Shown here: positions 26,089 to 34,373 of the stretch, in pieces | Numbering within the stretch: position 1 is the stretch's first letter | Layout: each line of letters begins with the position of its first letter | Source of the DNA: an uncultured Porphyromonas sp. | Lineage (GTDB): Bacteria > Bacteroidota > Bacteroidia > Bacteroidales > Porphyromonadaceae | Assembly (NCBI RefSeq): GCF_900541275.1 | Contig: NZ_UQJH01000007.1 | Location: 1-64,000, forward strand | DNA: 64,000 nucleotides | Reading direction: 5' to 3' | Notes under the pieces: generated by a model | The model's database searches: none | The model's input: the letters and a program-made list of their open reading frames with translations, nothing else | Told to the model about the DNA's origin: nothing | Made by a program: the position numbers and the translations under genes

Positions 26089-26969
26089 TTCCTGTCTGAG
26101 GTTCCCTTTTCCTTGTGTCCAAAGTTCATACTGATGTCGAGTGCCCTCACGGAGTGGGTCAGGGCGCCGACGCTGATGTAGTCGACGCCACACTCGGCGA
26201 TGGCGCGGATGGTCTCGGCGGAGACGTTGCCGGAGGCCTCGGTCCTGGCCCGACCGTCGATGAGGCGTACCGCCTCGGTCATCATCTCGGTGGACATATT
26301 GTCCAGCATGATGATGTCGGCGCCGACACGTGCGGCCTCCTCCACCTGCTCGATGGTCTCCGTCTCCACCTCGATCTTGATGGAGAGCGGGAGGGAGCGG
26401 CGCGCTGACTCTACGGCGGCGGTGATGCTGCCGGCGAGCTTGATGTGATTGTCCTTCAGGAGACACATGTCGCTCAGCCCGAGGCGGTGGTTGTACCCTC
26501 CGCCGTGGCGTACCGCCATCTTATCCGTCAGTCGGTGCCCCGGCAGCGTCTTGCGCGTGTCGAGGACGTGCGCCCGGGTGCCCTCGCAGAGCTTGACGAG
26601 CTGTGCTGTCGCCGTGGCGATGCCGCTCATGCGCTGGAGGAAATTGAGCATCGTCCGCTCCGCCCCGAGGAGCGTGCGGTAGGTGCAGCGGATCCGGATC
26701 AGGTCCTGTCCCTTGGTGATATGGTCTCCGTCGGCGACGAGCGGCTCATAGTCCACCTCCTCGTCGATGTCGGCTACCGCCTCTATCAGTCGGCGGGCCA
26801 CCTCGATGCCGGAGATGATGCCGTCCGCCTTGGCAGTGATGAAGGCGGTCTGGAGCTCCTCTCTCGGGATGATCGAGAGGGTGGCGAGGTCGTGCGAGAC
26901 CCCATCCTCGTCCAGGGCGAGGTCGATGAGACGATCTAAGTTCTCCTCCTCTATGTCGTATGGATGCAT
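26085..26969 (-). CDS. nadC: Nicotinate-nucleotide pyrophosphorylase (quinolinate phosphoribosyltransferase)
   Basis: Converts quinolinate and PRPP to nicotinate mononucleotide. The 294-residue protein shows the family motifs RTMLNFLQRMSGIAT, LDTRKTLPGHR, KMAVRHGGGYNHRLGLSDMCLLKDNH and VEVETETIEQ. It starts 40 bases after the nadB stop and overlaps nadA by four bases. The C-terminal tail (FGHKEKGTSDRK) is a little longer than usual. Confidence 0.96.
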   Translation of the reverse strand: MHPYDIEEENLDRLIDLALDEDGVSHDLATLSIIPREELQTAFITAKADGIISGIEVARRLIEAVADIDEEVDYEPLVADGDHITKGQDLIRIRCTYRTLLGAERTMLNFLQRMSGIATATAQLVKLCEGTRAHVLDTRKTLPGHRLTDKMAVRHGGGYNHRLGLSDMCLLKDNHIKLAGSITAAVESARRSLPLSIKIEVETETIEQVEEAARVGADIIMLDNMSTEMMTEAVRLIDGRARTEASGNVSAETIRAIAECGVDYISVGALTHSVRALDISMNFGHKEKGTSDRK

Positions 26970-27009
26970 GATTGTGCTATAGTGTGGTGATGAAAAAAAT
27001 GACTCGCTC

Positions 27010-28602
27010 TTACTCCTCAGCGACCGGCTCTTGGCGAATGGTGTCGTCCTGGTCGATGAGCGTGTGGAAGACGCTGCCCTGTGGCTTTGTCGCAGTGAAG
27101 TCCTCCCTATAGTGGCAGCCGCGCGACTCCTCTCGGGAGAGGGCGGAGCGGGCGATCAGTGTGGAGAGGTGGAGCCTCCGGAGGGTCATCAGGGCGTAGA
27201 CGTTGTCCCGGCTCAGCGGTCGCACGCGCTCCTCCTCGATGCCCAGCTGCACGATCAGTCGCCGTAGCTCGTCCCCGCGACGGATGATGCCACAGTAGGC
27301 AGTCATCAGTCGGGCGCACTTCTCCTCGATCGGCTTTCCCTCCCTCCGGGACCACTCCTCCGACTGCTCCCGACCGAGGCTCGGCACGCTCTCCTCCGGC
27401 AGGTCGGTGAGGTCGACGGGGTCTCCCTCGGCCCTCTCCGCCACGCGCTTGCCGTAGACGAGGCACTCGATGAGGGAGTTGGAGGCGAGGCGATTGGCGC
27501 CCATGACACCGGTGCTCGCCGCCTCCCCGACGGCGTACAGCCCGGGTAGGGAGGTGTGTCCCTCCAGGTCTGTCGCTATACCACCGACGGTATAGTGGGC
27601 GGCAGGCGCCACGGGGATCTCACGGGTGATGTCTATGCCGAGGGAGTCGAGGTAGGCGGTGATGGTGGGGAAGCGGTGGCGGATGCGCTCCGGGTCCAGG
27701 TGGCTCAGTGAGAGGCGCACGTGCGAGGCACCGCTCTTCTTCATCTCTCGGAAGATCTCCCTCGCCACCACGTCCCTCGGGGCGAGGTCGGCCAGGGGGT
27801 GACGCCCTTTCATGAAAGGCTCGTCGTGATCATTGAGCAGGATCGCGCCCTCTCCGCGGACCGCCTCGCTGATGAGGAAGGCGTGGTCCGTCTCTGTGTA
27901 TAGTCCCGTGGGGTGAAACTGGATAAACTCCATATCCCGCAGCTCCGCACCGCCCTCATGAGCGAGTGCGCAGCCGTCCCCGAGGGCGGTGGGAGGATTG
28001 GTCGTGGGGCTGAAGAGCGCCCCGCAGCCCCCCGTGGCGAGGATGACGCTGCCGGCGAGGAAGGGCTCGATGCGGTGTGCCTCCTTGTCATACACGAGGA
28101 TGCCACGACAGCGTCCCTCACGGACGATCAGCTCCAGCGCCTCGTGGTGCTCAAAGAGGGTGATCGCCTCCTGCGCCCTCACCTGCCGGATCATGAAGTC
28201 AGAGATCCGATGCCCGGTGTCGTCTCCCCCGGCGTGGAGGATGCGATGGTGGTGATGTCCACCCTCCAGTCCGAGAGCGGTCTGACCATCGGGGGTCTTG
28301 TCAAAGGTCATCCCCATGCCGACCACCTCGCTTATCCGTGCCGGTGCCTCCTCCGTGAGGACGCGGACGGCATCGGGGTCGTTGAGGTAGACACCGGCAA
28401 CGATGGTGTCGTCATAGTGCTCATCGGTGGTATCGCCCGGCGCACTGACAGCGGCGATGCCGCCCTGAGCGTGGTACGAATTGCTGTCCTCGACCGCTCC
28501 CTGAGCGATCAAGGCTACTGAGCCGCGTCGGGAGAGATGGTAGGCAGAGTATAGGCCTGCGAGGCCGCCGCCGACGACGACAAAGTCAAAAAGCCGCTTC
28601 AT
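27010..28602 (-). CDS. nadB: L-aspartate oxidase
   Basis: FAD enzyme that oxidises aspartate to iminoaspartate, using fumarate or oxygen, for NAD synthesis. It has 530 residues. The FAD-binding N-terminus is FVVVGGGLAGLYSAYHLS. Substrate-site and flavin motifs follow (GGHHHHRILHAGGDDTG, ELRDMEFIQFHPTGLY, GLYAVGEAASTGVMGANRLASNSL), then the C-terminal helical domain. It leads the operon, with a -7 box 29 bases upstream. Succinate dehydrogenase flavoprotein is excluded by the aspartate-oxidase pattern and the nad neighbours. Confidence 0.96.
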   Translation of the reverse strand: MKRLFDFVVVGGGLAGLYSAYHLSRRGSVALIAQGAVEDSNSYHAQGGIAAVSAPGDTTDEHYDDTIVAGVYLNDPDAVRVLTEEAPARISEVVGMGMTFDKTPDGQTALGLEGGHHHHRILHAGGDDTGHRISDFMIRQVRAQEAITLFEHHEALELIVREGRCRGILVYDKEAHRIEPFLAGSVILATGGCGALFSPTTNPPTALGDGCALAHEGGAELRDMEFIQFHPTGLYTETDHAFLISEAVRGEGAILLNDHDEPFMKGRHPLADLAPRDVVAREIFREMKKSGASHVRLSLSHLDPERIRHRFPTITAYLDSLGIDITREIPVAPAAHYTVGGIATDLEGHTSLPGLYAVGEAASTGVMGANRLASNSLIECLVYGKRVAERAEGDPVDLTDLPEESVPSLGREQSEEWSRREGKPIEEKCARLMTAYCGIIRRGDELRRLIVQLGIEEERVRPLSRDNVYALMTLRRLHLSTLIARSALSREESRGCHYREDFTATKPQGSVFHTLIDQDDTIRQEPVAEE

Positions 28603-28630
28603 TATATTACGGTACTGGTTATACTCTCTA

Positions 28631-28638
28631 CAAATGTA
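28631..28638 (-). promoter_or_regulatory. -7 box (TACATTTG) for nadBCA
   Basis: TACATTTG on the minus strand, 28 bases before the nadB ATG, an exact TAnnTTTG match. Confidence 0.5.
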
Positions 28639-28789
28639 GCCTTTTTGTCACTCAATCCCTAAGCCGAGCGCGTGCCGCGTCGATTAGCGACGCCTTAGAG
28701 CACTGGGGAAGTCATGTACCAAGGGGCTCATCCGTGAGGCACCCGCAAGGGGTGCTTCGTCTCCCCAACCCTTCACAGGGGAGGCATAG

Positions 28790-28832
28790 AGAGAGAGGGT
28801 GCAGCCTGATCGTCTGGCTGCACCCTCTCTCT
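28790..28832 (-). terminator. Terminator of the cyd operon
   Basis: The AGAGAGAGGGTGCAGCC arm ending at 28806 pairs with GGCTGCACCCTCTCTCT from 28816, with a 9-nt loop, 22 bases after the cydB stop. Confidence 0.75.
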
Positions 28833-28853
28833 ATTTATCGTGAGATCGCGGGA

Positions 28854-30032
28854 TCAGTATTTCTCGTCCTTCGCCATCTCCGACTCGTTGATCTTATGGA
28901 AGTCCATCTTGCGCCATACGTAGATGATGTAGCCGAGGACAAAGGGGATCAGGAAGGAGACGTACATCATCGTATTGAGGGTGTACTGCGAGGAGGAGGA
29001 GTTGCGGATCGTCAGCGAGCTCTGCAGGTCCCCGAAGGATGGGTAGTAGGAGGTGTTATTCCACCCGGCGAGGAGGAAGATCACCGTCACCGTCACCACG
29101 ACACCGATGCCGTGGTACCAGATGCCCTTTGTGGAGCCCTTCTTGAAGACCGTCACGCCGATGCCGTAGAGCACCAGGACGACGCCGATGAGGAGGGCGA
29201 CGAGGAGGGCCGGCTGCTGGATCAGGTTGTGCCAGTACTTATACGGCTCCATGTAGACCTCCGACGTCTGCGGATCGACGGCAAAGCCCTTGCCGAGGAG
29301 GGCGTAGATGAGGAAGGCGAGGAAGGTGACGAGGAAGCAGATCGCATTGGCGGGGACACGCTTCCGGGCGACACGGCTCACCTCAGGGTCGGTGATGTTA
29401 TTGATGAAGTAGAGGAGTGCGGTGACGCGGGTGAGGAAGAAGACGGCGAGACCGAAGACAAGGTTCATCGGATTGAGCACCGCCTCGAGGCCGCGCAACT
29501 GCACGGGACCGACGCCGGGGACGTCGTAGGGGAGCCAGGTGGAGACGTTTTGGCTGCCACCATCGAGATTGGTGAGTGCCTCAGGATTGACGCTGAAATT
29601 GGCTCCGGTGAAGAAGGTGGCCACCGCTGTACCGATCAGGATCGGGGCGAGGATGCCATTGAGGAGCAGAGCGACCTGGTAGGTCTTTGACCCCCACACA
29701 TTTCCCTGCTTATGCTGATACTCGTAGGAGACCGCCTGCATCACGAAGAGGAGCAGGATCAGCATCCATACCCAGTACGCGCCGGGGAAGGAGGTGGAGT
29801 AGAAGAGGGGGAAGGAGGCGAAGAAGGCGCCACCGAAGGTGACAAGGGTGGTGAAGGTGAGGTCCCACTTGCGGCCGGTCGAGTTGACCAGCATGCGGCG
29901 GTACTTCGGGTCCTTACCGAGGCTGAAGATGAGTGACTGTCCGCCCTGGACAAACATCAGGAAGACCAGCAGCCCGGCGAGGAGCGAGATGATAAACCAC
30001 CAATAGTTCTGTAAGAAATCGTATGATGCCAT
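28854..30032 (-). CDS. cydB: Cytochrome bd ubiquinol oxidase subunit II
   Basis: The 392-residue inner-membrane subunit of the high-affinity quinol oxidase. Hydrophobic helices dominate from NYWWFIISLLAGLLVFLMFVQGG to the end, including FLIPFVLGYIIYVWRKMDF. The N-terminal QGGQSLIF motif fits CydB of Bacteroidota. It starts 36 bases after cydA stops. The bd oxidase scavenges oxygen in otherwise anaerobic cells. Confidence 0.95.
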   Translation of the reverse strand: MASYDFLQNYWWFIISLLAGLLVFLMFVQGGQSLIFSLGKDPKYRRMLVNSTGRKWDLTFTTLVTFGGAFFASFPLFYSTSFPGAYWVWMLILLLFVMQAVSYEYQHKQGNVWGSKTYQVALLLNGILAPILIGTAVATFFTGANFSVNPEALTNLDGGSQNVSTWLPYDVPGVGPVQLRGLEAVLNPMNLVFGLAVFFLTRVTALLYFINNITDPEVSRVARKRVPANAICFLVTFLAFLIYALLGKGFAVDPQTSEVYMEPYKYWHNLIQQPALLVALLIGVVLVLYGIGVTVFKKGSTKGIWYHGIGVVVTVTVIFLLAGWNNTSYYPSFGDLQSSLTIRNSSSSQYTLNTMMYVSFLIPFVLGYIIYVWRKMDFHKINESEMAKDEKY

Positions 30033-30068
30033 AGTAAGTAGTGTCTCTTATCTATCTGTGGTGATACA

Positions 30069-31661
30069 TTAGCGCTCAGGGGCTGCGGGCAGCTCCTCAT
30101 CGGTCCGGGGGCCCTTCTTGACCGCATGGACCATGATGCAGATGTCAGCGATCAGCATGGCGGTGAAGAAGCAGACAAAGATCCAGAAGGTCACCTGCAC
30201 GCTGCCGGCATTGAGATCCGAGATGGCGGCTCCCACAGGAAGCACCTCCTGGATCGCCCAGGGCTGACGACCTACCTCGGCGACGATCCAGCCGCACTGA
30301 GAGCAGATGTAGACGAGCGGGATGCTGATGAGCATCACCCAGGAGAACCATCCCTGGCGCCTCATATCGTGCTCCGCCGGCTTGGTGATCGTCCGCTTGG
30401 AGAAGATGTATCCGAGGATCGTGACGAGGAGGAAGAAAACGGAGAGGTAGACCATGATGCGGAAGGTGTAGTAGAGCATACCTACGTTGGGCACTAGGTC
30501 GGCCTTATTCTCGATGAAGCCGTAGCCAAAGTTGGCGAAGTTGTCGTCTAGCACCTGACGGTAGCCGGCAGCAGCAGCCTCGTCGCCCGCTTTCTTCGCC
30601 GCCTTGTAGTCAGCGAGAGCCTGGATCGCCACCTTACCGGAGGCAATGCGGTCGTCGGCGGACATGGCGATGGTGCCGTCACGCTTCGTGTAGCCGCCCT
30701 CGATGATGTCGCGCATACCGGGGACGTAGGCATTGAAGTCATTGAAGGCAAGGAAGCTCAGCACCTTCGGCAGCTCGAGATTGAAGTTCCATGCATCCTC
30801 CTCCGGAGCCAGTACAGGGTGGGCATCCTTACTGGGCATACCGATGATGGAGAGTGGCGCACCCTGCTGACCGCGCTGGAGGTTCTCCATGGCGGCGAGC
30901 TTCATCGGCTGGTACTCTGCCACATGATTCGCGGAGAGGTGACCGGTGGCGATGGTGAGCACAGAGGCGACGATGCCGAGGGTGGAGGCGAGCTTGATGC
31001 TCTCGATGGCGAAGCGGTTGCGCTTATCCCTCAGCAGGTAGTAGCCACAGATACCCATAGCGACGATCGCCCCGAGGAGCCAGCTGGAGATGACGGAGTG
31101 GAAGAACTTGGACACCGCCATGGGGTTGAGCGCCACGGCAGCGAAGTCAATCATCTCATTGCGGACAGTGTCGGGATTGAAGTGCATGCCGGCAGGATTC
31201 TGCATCCAGCCATTGGCGACGAGGATCCACCACGCAGAGATCGTGGCACCGAGGATCGTCATCCAGGTAGCGAAGTGGTGGAAGCGGTCGGAGACCTTGC
31301 CCCAGCCGAAGAACATCACCACGAAGAAGGTCGCCTCCAGGAAGAAGGCTAAGATACCCTCGATCGCCAGCGGTGCACCAAAGATATCGCCGACGAAGTG
31401 GGAGTAATTGGACCAATTGGTGCCGAACTCAAACTCGAGGATCAGACCGGTGGCGACACCGATGGCAAAGTTGATCCCGAAGATCTTTTGCCAAAACTTG
31501 GCCGTCTCGCGCCAGAAGTCCTCCTTCGTCCGGAGATACTTCGACTCAGCGATCGCCATCACCAAGCCCATACCCAGCGTCAGCGGGACAAAGAGCCAGT
31601 GGTACATCGCCGTCATGGCAAACATGATCCGCGACCAGTCAACAAGTGAACTGAGTAACAT
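30069..31661 (-). CDS. cydA: Cytochrome bd ubiquinol oxidase subunit I
   Basis: Haem-bearing subunit of cytochrome bd. The 530-residue protein begins MLLSSLVDWSRIMFAMTAMYHWLFVPLTLGM, which includes the first axial His of the haem site. It continues with GINFAIGVATGLILEFEFGTNWSNYSHFVGDIFGAPLAIEG, the conserved CydA block, and ends with PLVYICSQCGWIVAEVGRQPW. The start is set at the ATG at 31661. The frame is open 56 codons further up, but that part covers the preceding gap and DUF4492 gene. Confidence 0.96.
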   Translation of the reverse strand: MLLSSLVDWSRIMFAMTAMYHWLFVPLTLGMGLVMAIAESKYLRTKEDFWRETAKFWQKIFGINFAIGVATGLILEFEFGTNWSNYSHFVGDIFGAPLAIEGILAFFLEATFFVVMFFGWGKVSDRFHHFATWMTILGATISAWWILVANGWMQNPAGMHFNPDTVRNEMIDFAAVALNPMAVSKFFHSVISSWLLGAIVAMGICGYYLLRDKRNRFAIESIKLASTLGIVASVLTIATGHLSANHVAEYQPMKLAAMENLQRGQQGAPLSIIGMPSKDAHPVLAPEEDAWNFNLELPKVLSFLAFNDFNAYVPGMRDIIEGGYTKRDGTIAMSADDRIASGKVAIQALADYKAAKKAGDEAAAAGYRQVLDDNFANFGYGFIENKADLVPNVGMLYYTFRIMVYLSVFFLLVTILGYIFSKRTITKPAEHDMRRQGWFSWVMLISIPLVYICSQCGWIVAEVGRQPWAIQEVLPVGAAISDLNAGSVQVTFWIFVCFFTAMLIADICIMVHAVKKGPRTDEELPAAPER

Positions 31662-31716
31662 AAGATAATGTAGATGAGGTTTTGTGAATTTTTTATATAA
31701 CAGCTGCTCGGGTGGT

Positions 31717-31998
31717 CTACGGGATAGATCGCTCGACAAATTGCTCAACGATATAGTCCTGCTGCTCCTCCTCCGTGTCGCCCTTGGAGGCAAGGAAGTC
31801 GGGGAAGAAGAAGGCGCGCAGGATCGCAAACATGATGAAGAGCTTGATCAGGATCAGCCAGATCAGCGGCTTGCCCCAGGTCATCCCCCGGAAGCCGTCA
31901 CGCACGATCACCCACCAGCGGTGGAAGATATTTCCCCGCACGAGGGTTGCCTCGCCTGACGATGCAGGCTGTATGGTGGTAGGCTTCTTGTCGGTCAT
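31717..31998 (-). CDS. DUF4492 small membrane protein preceding cydAB
   Basis: A 93-residue protein with a polar N-terminus and one membrane helix (PLIWLILIKLFIMFAILRAFFF, about residues 48-69), followed by an acidic tail (GDTEEEQQDYIVEQF). DUF4492 proteins are known to sit just upstream of cydA in Bacteroidota, and this one ends 55 bases before cydA. An assembly or accessory role in cytochrome bd, by analogy to CydX, is inference. Start set at the ATG at 31998 (MTDKKPTTIQ). The longer open frame is intergenic. Confidence 0.85.
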   Translation of the reverse strand: MTDKKPTTIQPASSGEATLVRGNIFHRWWVIVRDGFRGMTWGKPLIWLILIKLFIMFAILRAFFFPDFLASKGDTEEEQQDYIVEQFVERSIP

Positions 31999-32225
31999 GA
32001 TGGTACTCTGCTCTGTCGTTTCACTCCTTTGCGTCTGTAATATTAGCCACTCTTGCCAATAAATACAAATATTAGCCACCAAAAGAGCCCTATTTCGCCC
32101 CCTTTTTATCGTAAAAACTGCAATTTGCACAAAAAGCACCACCCCCGGATGACAAACGGGTCACCCGGGAGTGTCGTGGATGGAGTGGAAATCGGGGGCA
32201 ACGATCTCATCGCCCCTGGCGTGAT

Positions 32226-32303
32226 GGATCCCGACGGGTCGGACAAGTCGGACGATCTGCCCCCGATCCCAAATTTTTGCCTTAATGGAATAAGGTCTAC
32301 GAG
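32226..32303. repeat. Block related to the leader-distal end of the CRISPR array (left copy)
   Basis: GACGGGTCGGACAAG, then CCGATCCCAAA, then CCTTAATGGAATAAGGTCTA and CGAG (32267-32303 is the CRISPR-repeat-like part). The same series occurs at 34374-34454, and the last 37 bases match the CRISPR repeat best at its 3' half. The two blocks bracket the toxin-antitoxin module and its relics. The remainder of the gap 31999-32359 shows no gene. Confidence 0.7.
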
Positions 32304-32316
32304 ACACAAAAATGCG

Positions 32317-32324
32317 TACATTTG
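32317..32324 (+). promoter_or_regulatory. -7 box (TACATTTG) for the toxin-antitoxin pair
   Basis: Exact TAnnTTTG match, 36 bases upstream of the antitoxin ATG and 14 bases after the repeat-like block ends. Confidence 0.5.
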
Positions 32325-32359
32325 CGTAGACTATAATATTTAGACTAAAAGCAATTATT

Positions 32360-32626
32360 ATGACAGACAGACAATTAGAGCAGGTCAGGACGTTTACCGA
32401 CAAAGAGATAATGTCTAATGCTATAGCAACGCTTCGAGGACTCACACTCAATGAACTCCTAAAGACAACAAACGATAAGGAAAGAAAGGCTCTGGAGGAA
32501 AGGCAGTTGCTACTGGAATACGAAAAGATGGCAGTATTGGGAGACGATGAAATAGCCAAGAGCATTCAGGACAAAGTCACTCGCCTATACGCTCCGATGC
32601 TCAAAGCAAAGTATGGACAGAAATAG
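32360..32626 (+). CDS. Putative antitoxin of the zeta-type module, 88 aa
   Basis: A small, highly helical and charged protein (MTDRQLEQVRTFTDKEIMS...). It overlaps the zeta-like kinase gene by 14 bases, the usual antitoxin-first order. I do not recognise the family, and it does not show a DNA-binding motif or the classical epsilon sequence. The assignment rests on position, size and overlap. Codon use is AT-richer than in the surrounding genes, which suggests the pair was acquired together. Confidence 0.75.
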   Translation: MTDRQLEQVRTFTDKEIMSNAIATLRGLTLNELLKTTNDKERKALEERQLLLEYEKMAVLGDDEIAKSIQDKVTRLYAPMLKAKYGQK

Positions 32627-33446
32627 CGTATTAGCTCTTTTCGAGCAACTTAAAGACCAACTTTTAAGTGCCAAGCCCGGGCACTCAACACCAACAGCCT
32701 ATATACTTGGTGGGCAGCCATCATCAGGGAAAAGCAGTCTGGCAAAAATAGCACAGACAGAAGAGCCTAATCTATTACTCATAAATGGTGATGAGTATAG
32801 GGTACATCACCCAAGGTATGACGAATTACTTTCAGACCCTATAGCTTTTTCTAGCGAGACGCAGATCTTCTCCAATGTGTTCACAGAGGGATTGATAGCC
32901 GAGGCAATCAGAAATAGGCTGTCTGTCTCAGTAGAAGGGACAATGAGGAGAAGTGATGTTGTTGCTGATACAGCAAAACAATTCAAGAAAGCCGGCTATA
33001 AGGTAGAGCTTATATGCATCTCCGCCCCTTATGAACTTACGGCTATCAATCTCTTCTCAAGATTTGCAGGTGAGGTGCAGTCTATAGGTAATGGCAGGTT
33101 GGCGGACTTTGAGAGTCACCGCCAAGCTTGCATAGGCATACCAAAGACTTTGGACGATGCGTATGAGGACAAGGACATCGACAGGATACGCCTATATTCT
33201 ATTTTTGGCATTGACCTAATCGCTGACTATAAAAGAGTAAATGGGGAATGGTCAATCAACGAGAAGCCAAGCGAGATTATAGAGACATCCCGAAACGCTC
33301 AATTGCAAAACCCAAGGATTGTATTTCCTATTTTAGATAGAGGTCTGGCAGCTTTAGGGATTATCCAAGAAGAGGGCATAAGGAAGGAGCTCTTAAAACA
33401 GATTCAAGTGCTTATGAAGACCATACCATCCCTTGACCGAGGGTGA
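32613..33446 (+). CDS. Zeta-type toxin (P-loop kinase)
   Basis: Zeta/PezT-like kinases phosphorylate UDP-N-acetyl sugars and block wall synthesis, though some relatives act on other targets. The 277-residue protein has a Walker A loop GGQPSSGKSSL (Lys40), the family NGDEYRVHHP segment with the catalytic-type Asp60, and a later VEGTMRRSDV stretch that matches the substrate/second-motif region. The C-terminal 100 residues are helical. It overlaps the 88-aa gene. Base composition is lower in GC than that of the neighbours, a sign of transfer. Confidence 0.88.
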   Translation: MDRNSVLALFEQLKDQLLSAKPGHSTPTAYILGGQPSSGKSSLAKIAQTEEPNLLLINGDEYRVHHPRYDELLSDPIAFSSETQIFSNVFTEGLIAEAIRNRLSVSVEGTMRRSDVVADTAKQFKKAGYKVELICISAPYELTAINLFSRFAGEVQSIGNGRLADFESHRQACIGIPKTLDDAYEDKDIDRIRLYSIFGIDLIADYKRVNGEWSINEKPSEIIETSRNAQLQNPRIVFPILDRGLAALGIIQEEGIRKELLKQIQVLMKTIPSLDRG

Positions 33447-33947
33447 TTTGGTCTCTCCCATCAGGGTGGACAATCTACTCGATGAGATCGACCGCCTCAC
33501 ATATAGCGTAGAGCTATTCAAAACGTCCGGCATAGGGAATGCAAGGAGTACAACAGAAGCCCTCTGTATAAGCGTGAAAGGGCTTTAACGGGTGAACTAA
33601 CCATATCCCAAGCCCTTAGAAAGACCTTTGCAAAATGGTCTTTCACCGAAAAAGCTGTGCTTTTTCGGCAGAGACTTTGCAGAATGCTCCAGATGCAAGG
33701 AACTGAGAGTGAGGGCGAAGGAAGTGTGCTCACGCACATGACCAAGCCCGAATCTCGAAAGTGACGCCGCAGATGGGGTGTTATGCAAAGGTCTCTTAGA
33801 ATGGGACTGGATAAAGTTGCGATAAGAACGCAAGATGTCACTCTCGACACGGCACAAAGCGGTGACAGCCTTCATCTTCGAGTAAATGGGAAGACCTTTG
33901 ACGGGCAGGAGGAAGATGATGCAAAATCAATTGGGATGAAAAGGTGA
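33445..33947 (+). pseudogene. Decayed gene after the zeta toxin, frameshifted and interrupted by a MITE
   Basis: After the toxin stop one frame continues as a plausible protein (DLVSPIRVDNLLDEIDRLTY...). A second frame then takes over (ECKEYNRSPLYKRERALTGE). Removing 33622-33794 plus one copy of its 7-bp duplication joins ISQALR to MGLDKVAIRTQDVTLDTAQS in that same frame, continuing to a TGA at 33945. So a gene existed here, carries at least one frameshift, and was interrupted by the insertion. I do not recognise the product. Confidence 0.6.
33622..33794. mobile_element. 173-bp MITE with 11-bp inverted ends and 7-bp target duplication
   Basis: The ends are exact inverted repeats, AGACCTTTGCA (33622-33632) and TGCAAAGGTCT (33784-33794). 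Immediately outside lie identical 7-bp direct repeats CTTAGAA (33615-33621 and 33795-33801). Inside is a perfect hairpin CGAAAAAGC / GCTTTTTCG at 33648-33668. No transposase fits in 173 bp, so it would move only with a helper. A 7-bp duplication is compatible with IS982-like enzymes among others. Confidence 0.85.
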
Positions 33948-33953
33948 GAGACC

Positions 33954-34130
33954 TTATAGAGATCGTCTCTTTCTCGCACCGACTATCGATAGGCAGCGGT
34001 ACAGGGTCGCTTTGCTTACATCACAAGCTCGACAAGGATCTTCGTAGAGCTTAGCTGCCATCTTAGCCTTCTTCTTAGCCTCTTCTGACTGCCCTTTGGG
34101 CGCCCTCCTGTGCGCCCTCTCCACGGGTCG
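33954..34130 (-). pseudogene. C-terminal relic of a serine recombinase (Hin/resolvase type)
   Basis: The minus strand reads RRAPKGQSEEAKKKAKMAAK, then LYEDPCRACDVSKATLYRCL, then SIVGARKRRSL and a stop at 33954-33956. This is the GRPKG hinge followed by the helix-turn-helix DNA-binding domain of resolvase/invertase family proteins (KATLYRCL is the recognition helix). The catalytic domain is missing. Upstream the frame runs into a GC-rich intergenic repeat, so the gene was truncated. Confidence 0.75.
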
Positions 34131-34192
34131 CCGGGGCTGCGCCCCTCGATCTGTGACTATGAAGCGGGCACCCGTAAAGGGGTGCCCACTTC
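34126..34192. repeat. Short copy of the GC-rich intergenic repeat
   Basis: CGCCGGGGCTGCGCCCCTCG followed by GCGGGCACCCGTAAAGGGGT resembles 262-330 and 56092-56160. It abuts the truncation point of the recombinase relic. Confidence 0.5.
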
Positions 34193-34272
34193 GGTCTAAT
34201 AGTCCCCCGAGAGCGCTCTCCCGATGAAGGCTCTCGCTGAGGGCTTTTGCCCTTGGCGGATAGGGGCGAAAT

Positions 34273-34354
34273 CTAATACCGATATTAGTTTTCTCTAATA
34301 TCGGTATTAGAGATCACTAATATCGGTATTAGAGAAATCTTTTACCGGTATTAG
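34273..34354. repeat. 22-bp-period array, locus C (four units)
   Basis: Units at 34273, 34295, 34317 and 34339 repeat the exact order seen at 7463-7544, including the divergent last unit CTTTTACCGGTATTAG. The 6-bp spacers differ. It stands 19 bases before the repeat block that leads into the CRISPR array. Confidence 0.9.
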
Positions 34355-34373
34355 GTGACGCCTTGGTCTGCGG

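Noticed and set aside
26089..26466. N-terminal extension of nadA
   Set aside because: The extension is arginine- and glycine-rich shadow translation of nadC. The ATGA overlap at 26088 gives the normal NadA length.
33597..33875. A 92-codon minus-strand gene
   Set aside because: Most of it is the complement of the 173-bp MITE and its hairpin, so it is better explained as non-coding.
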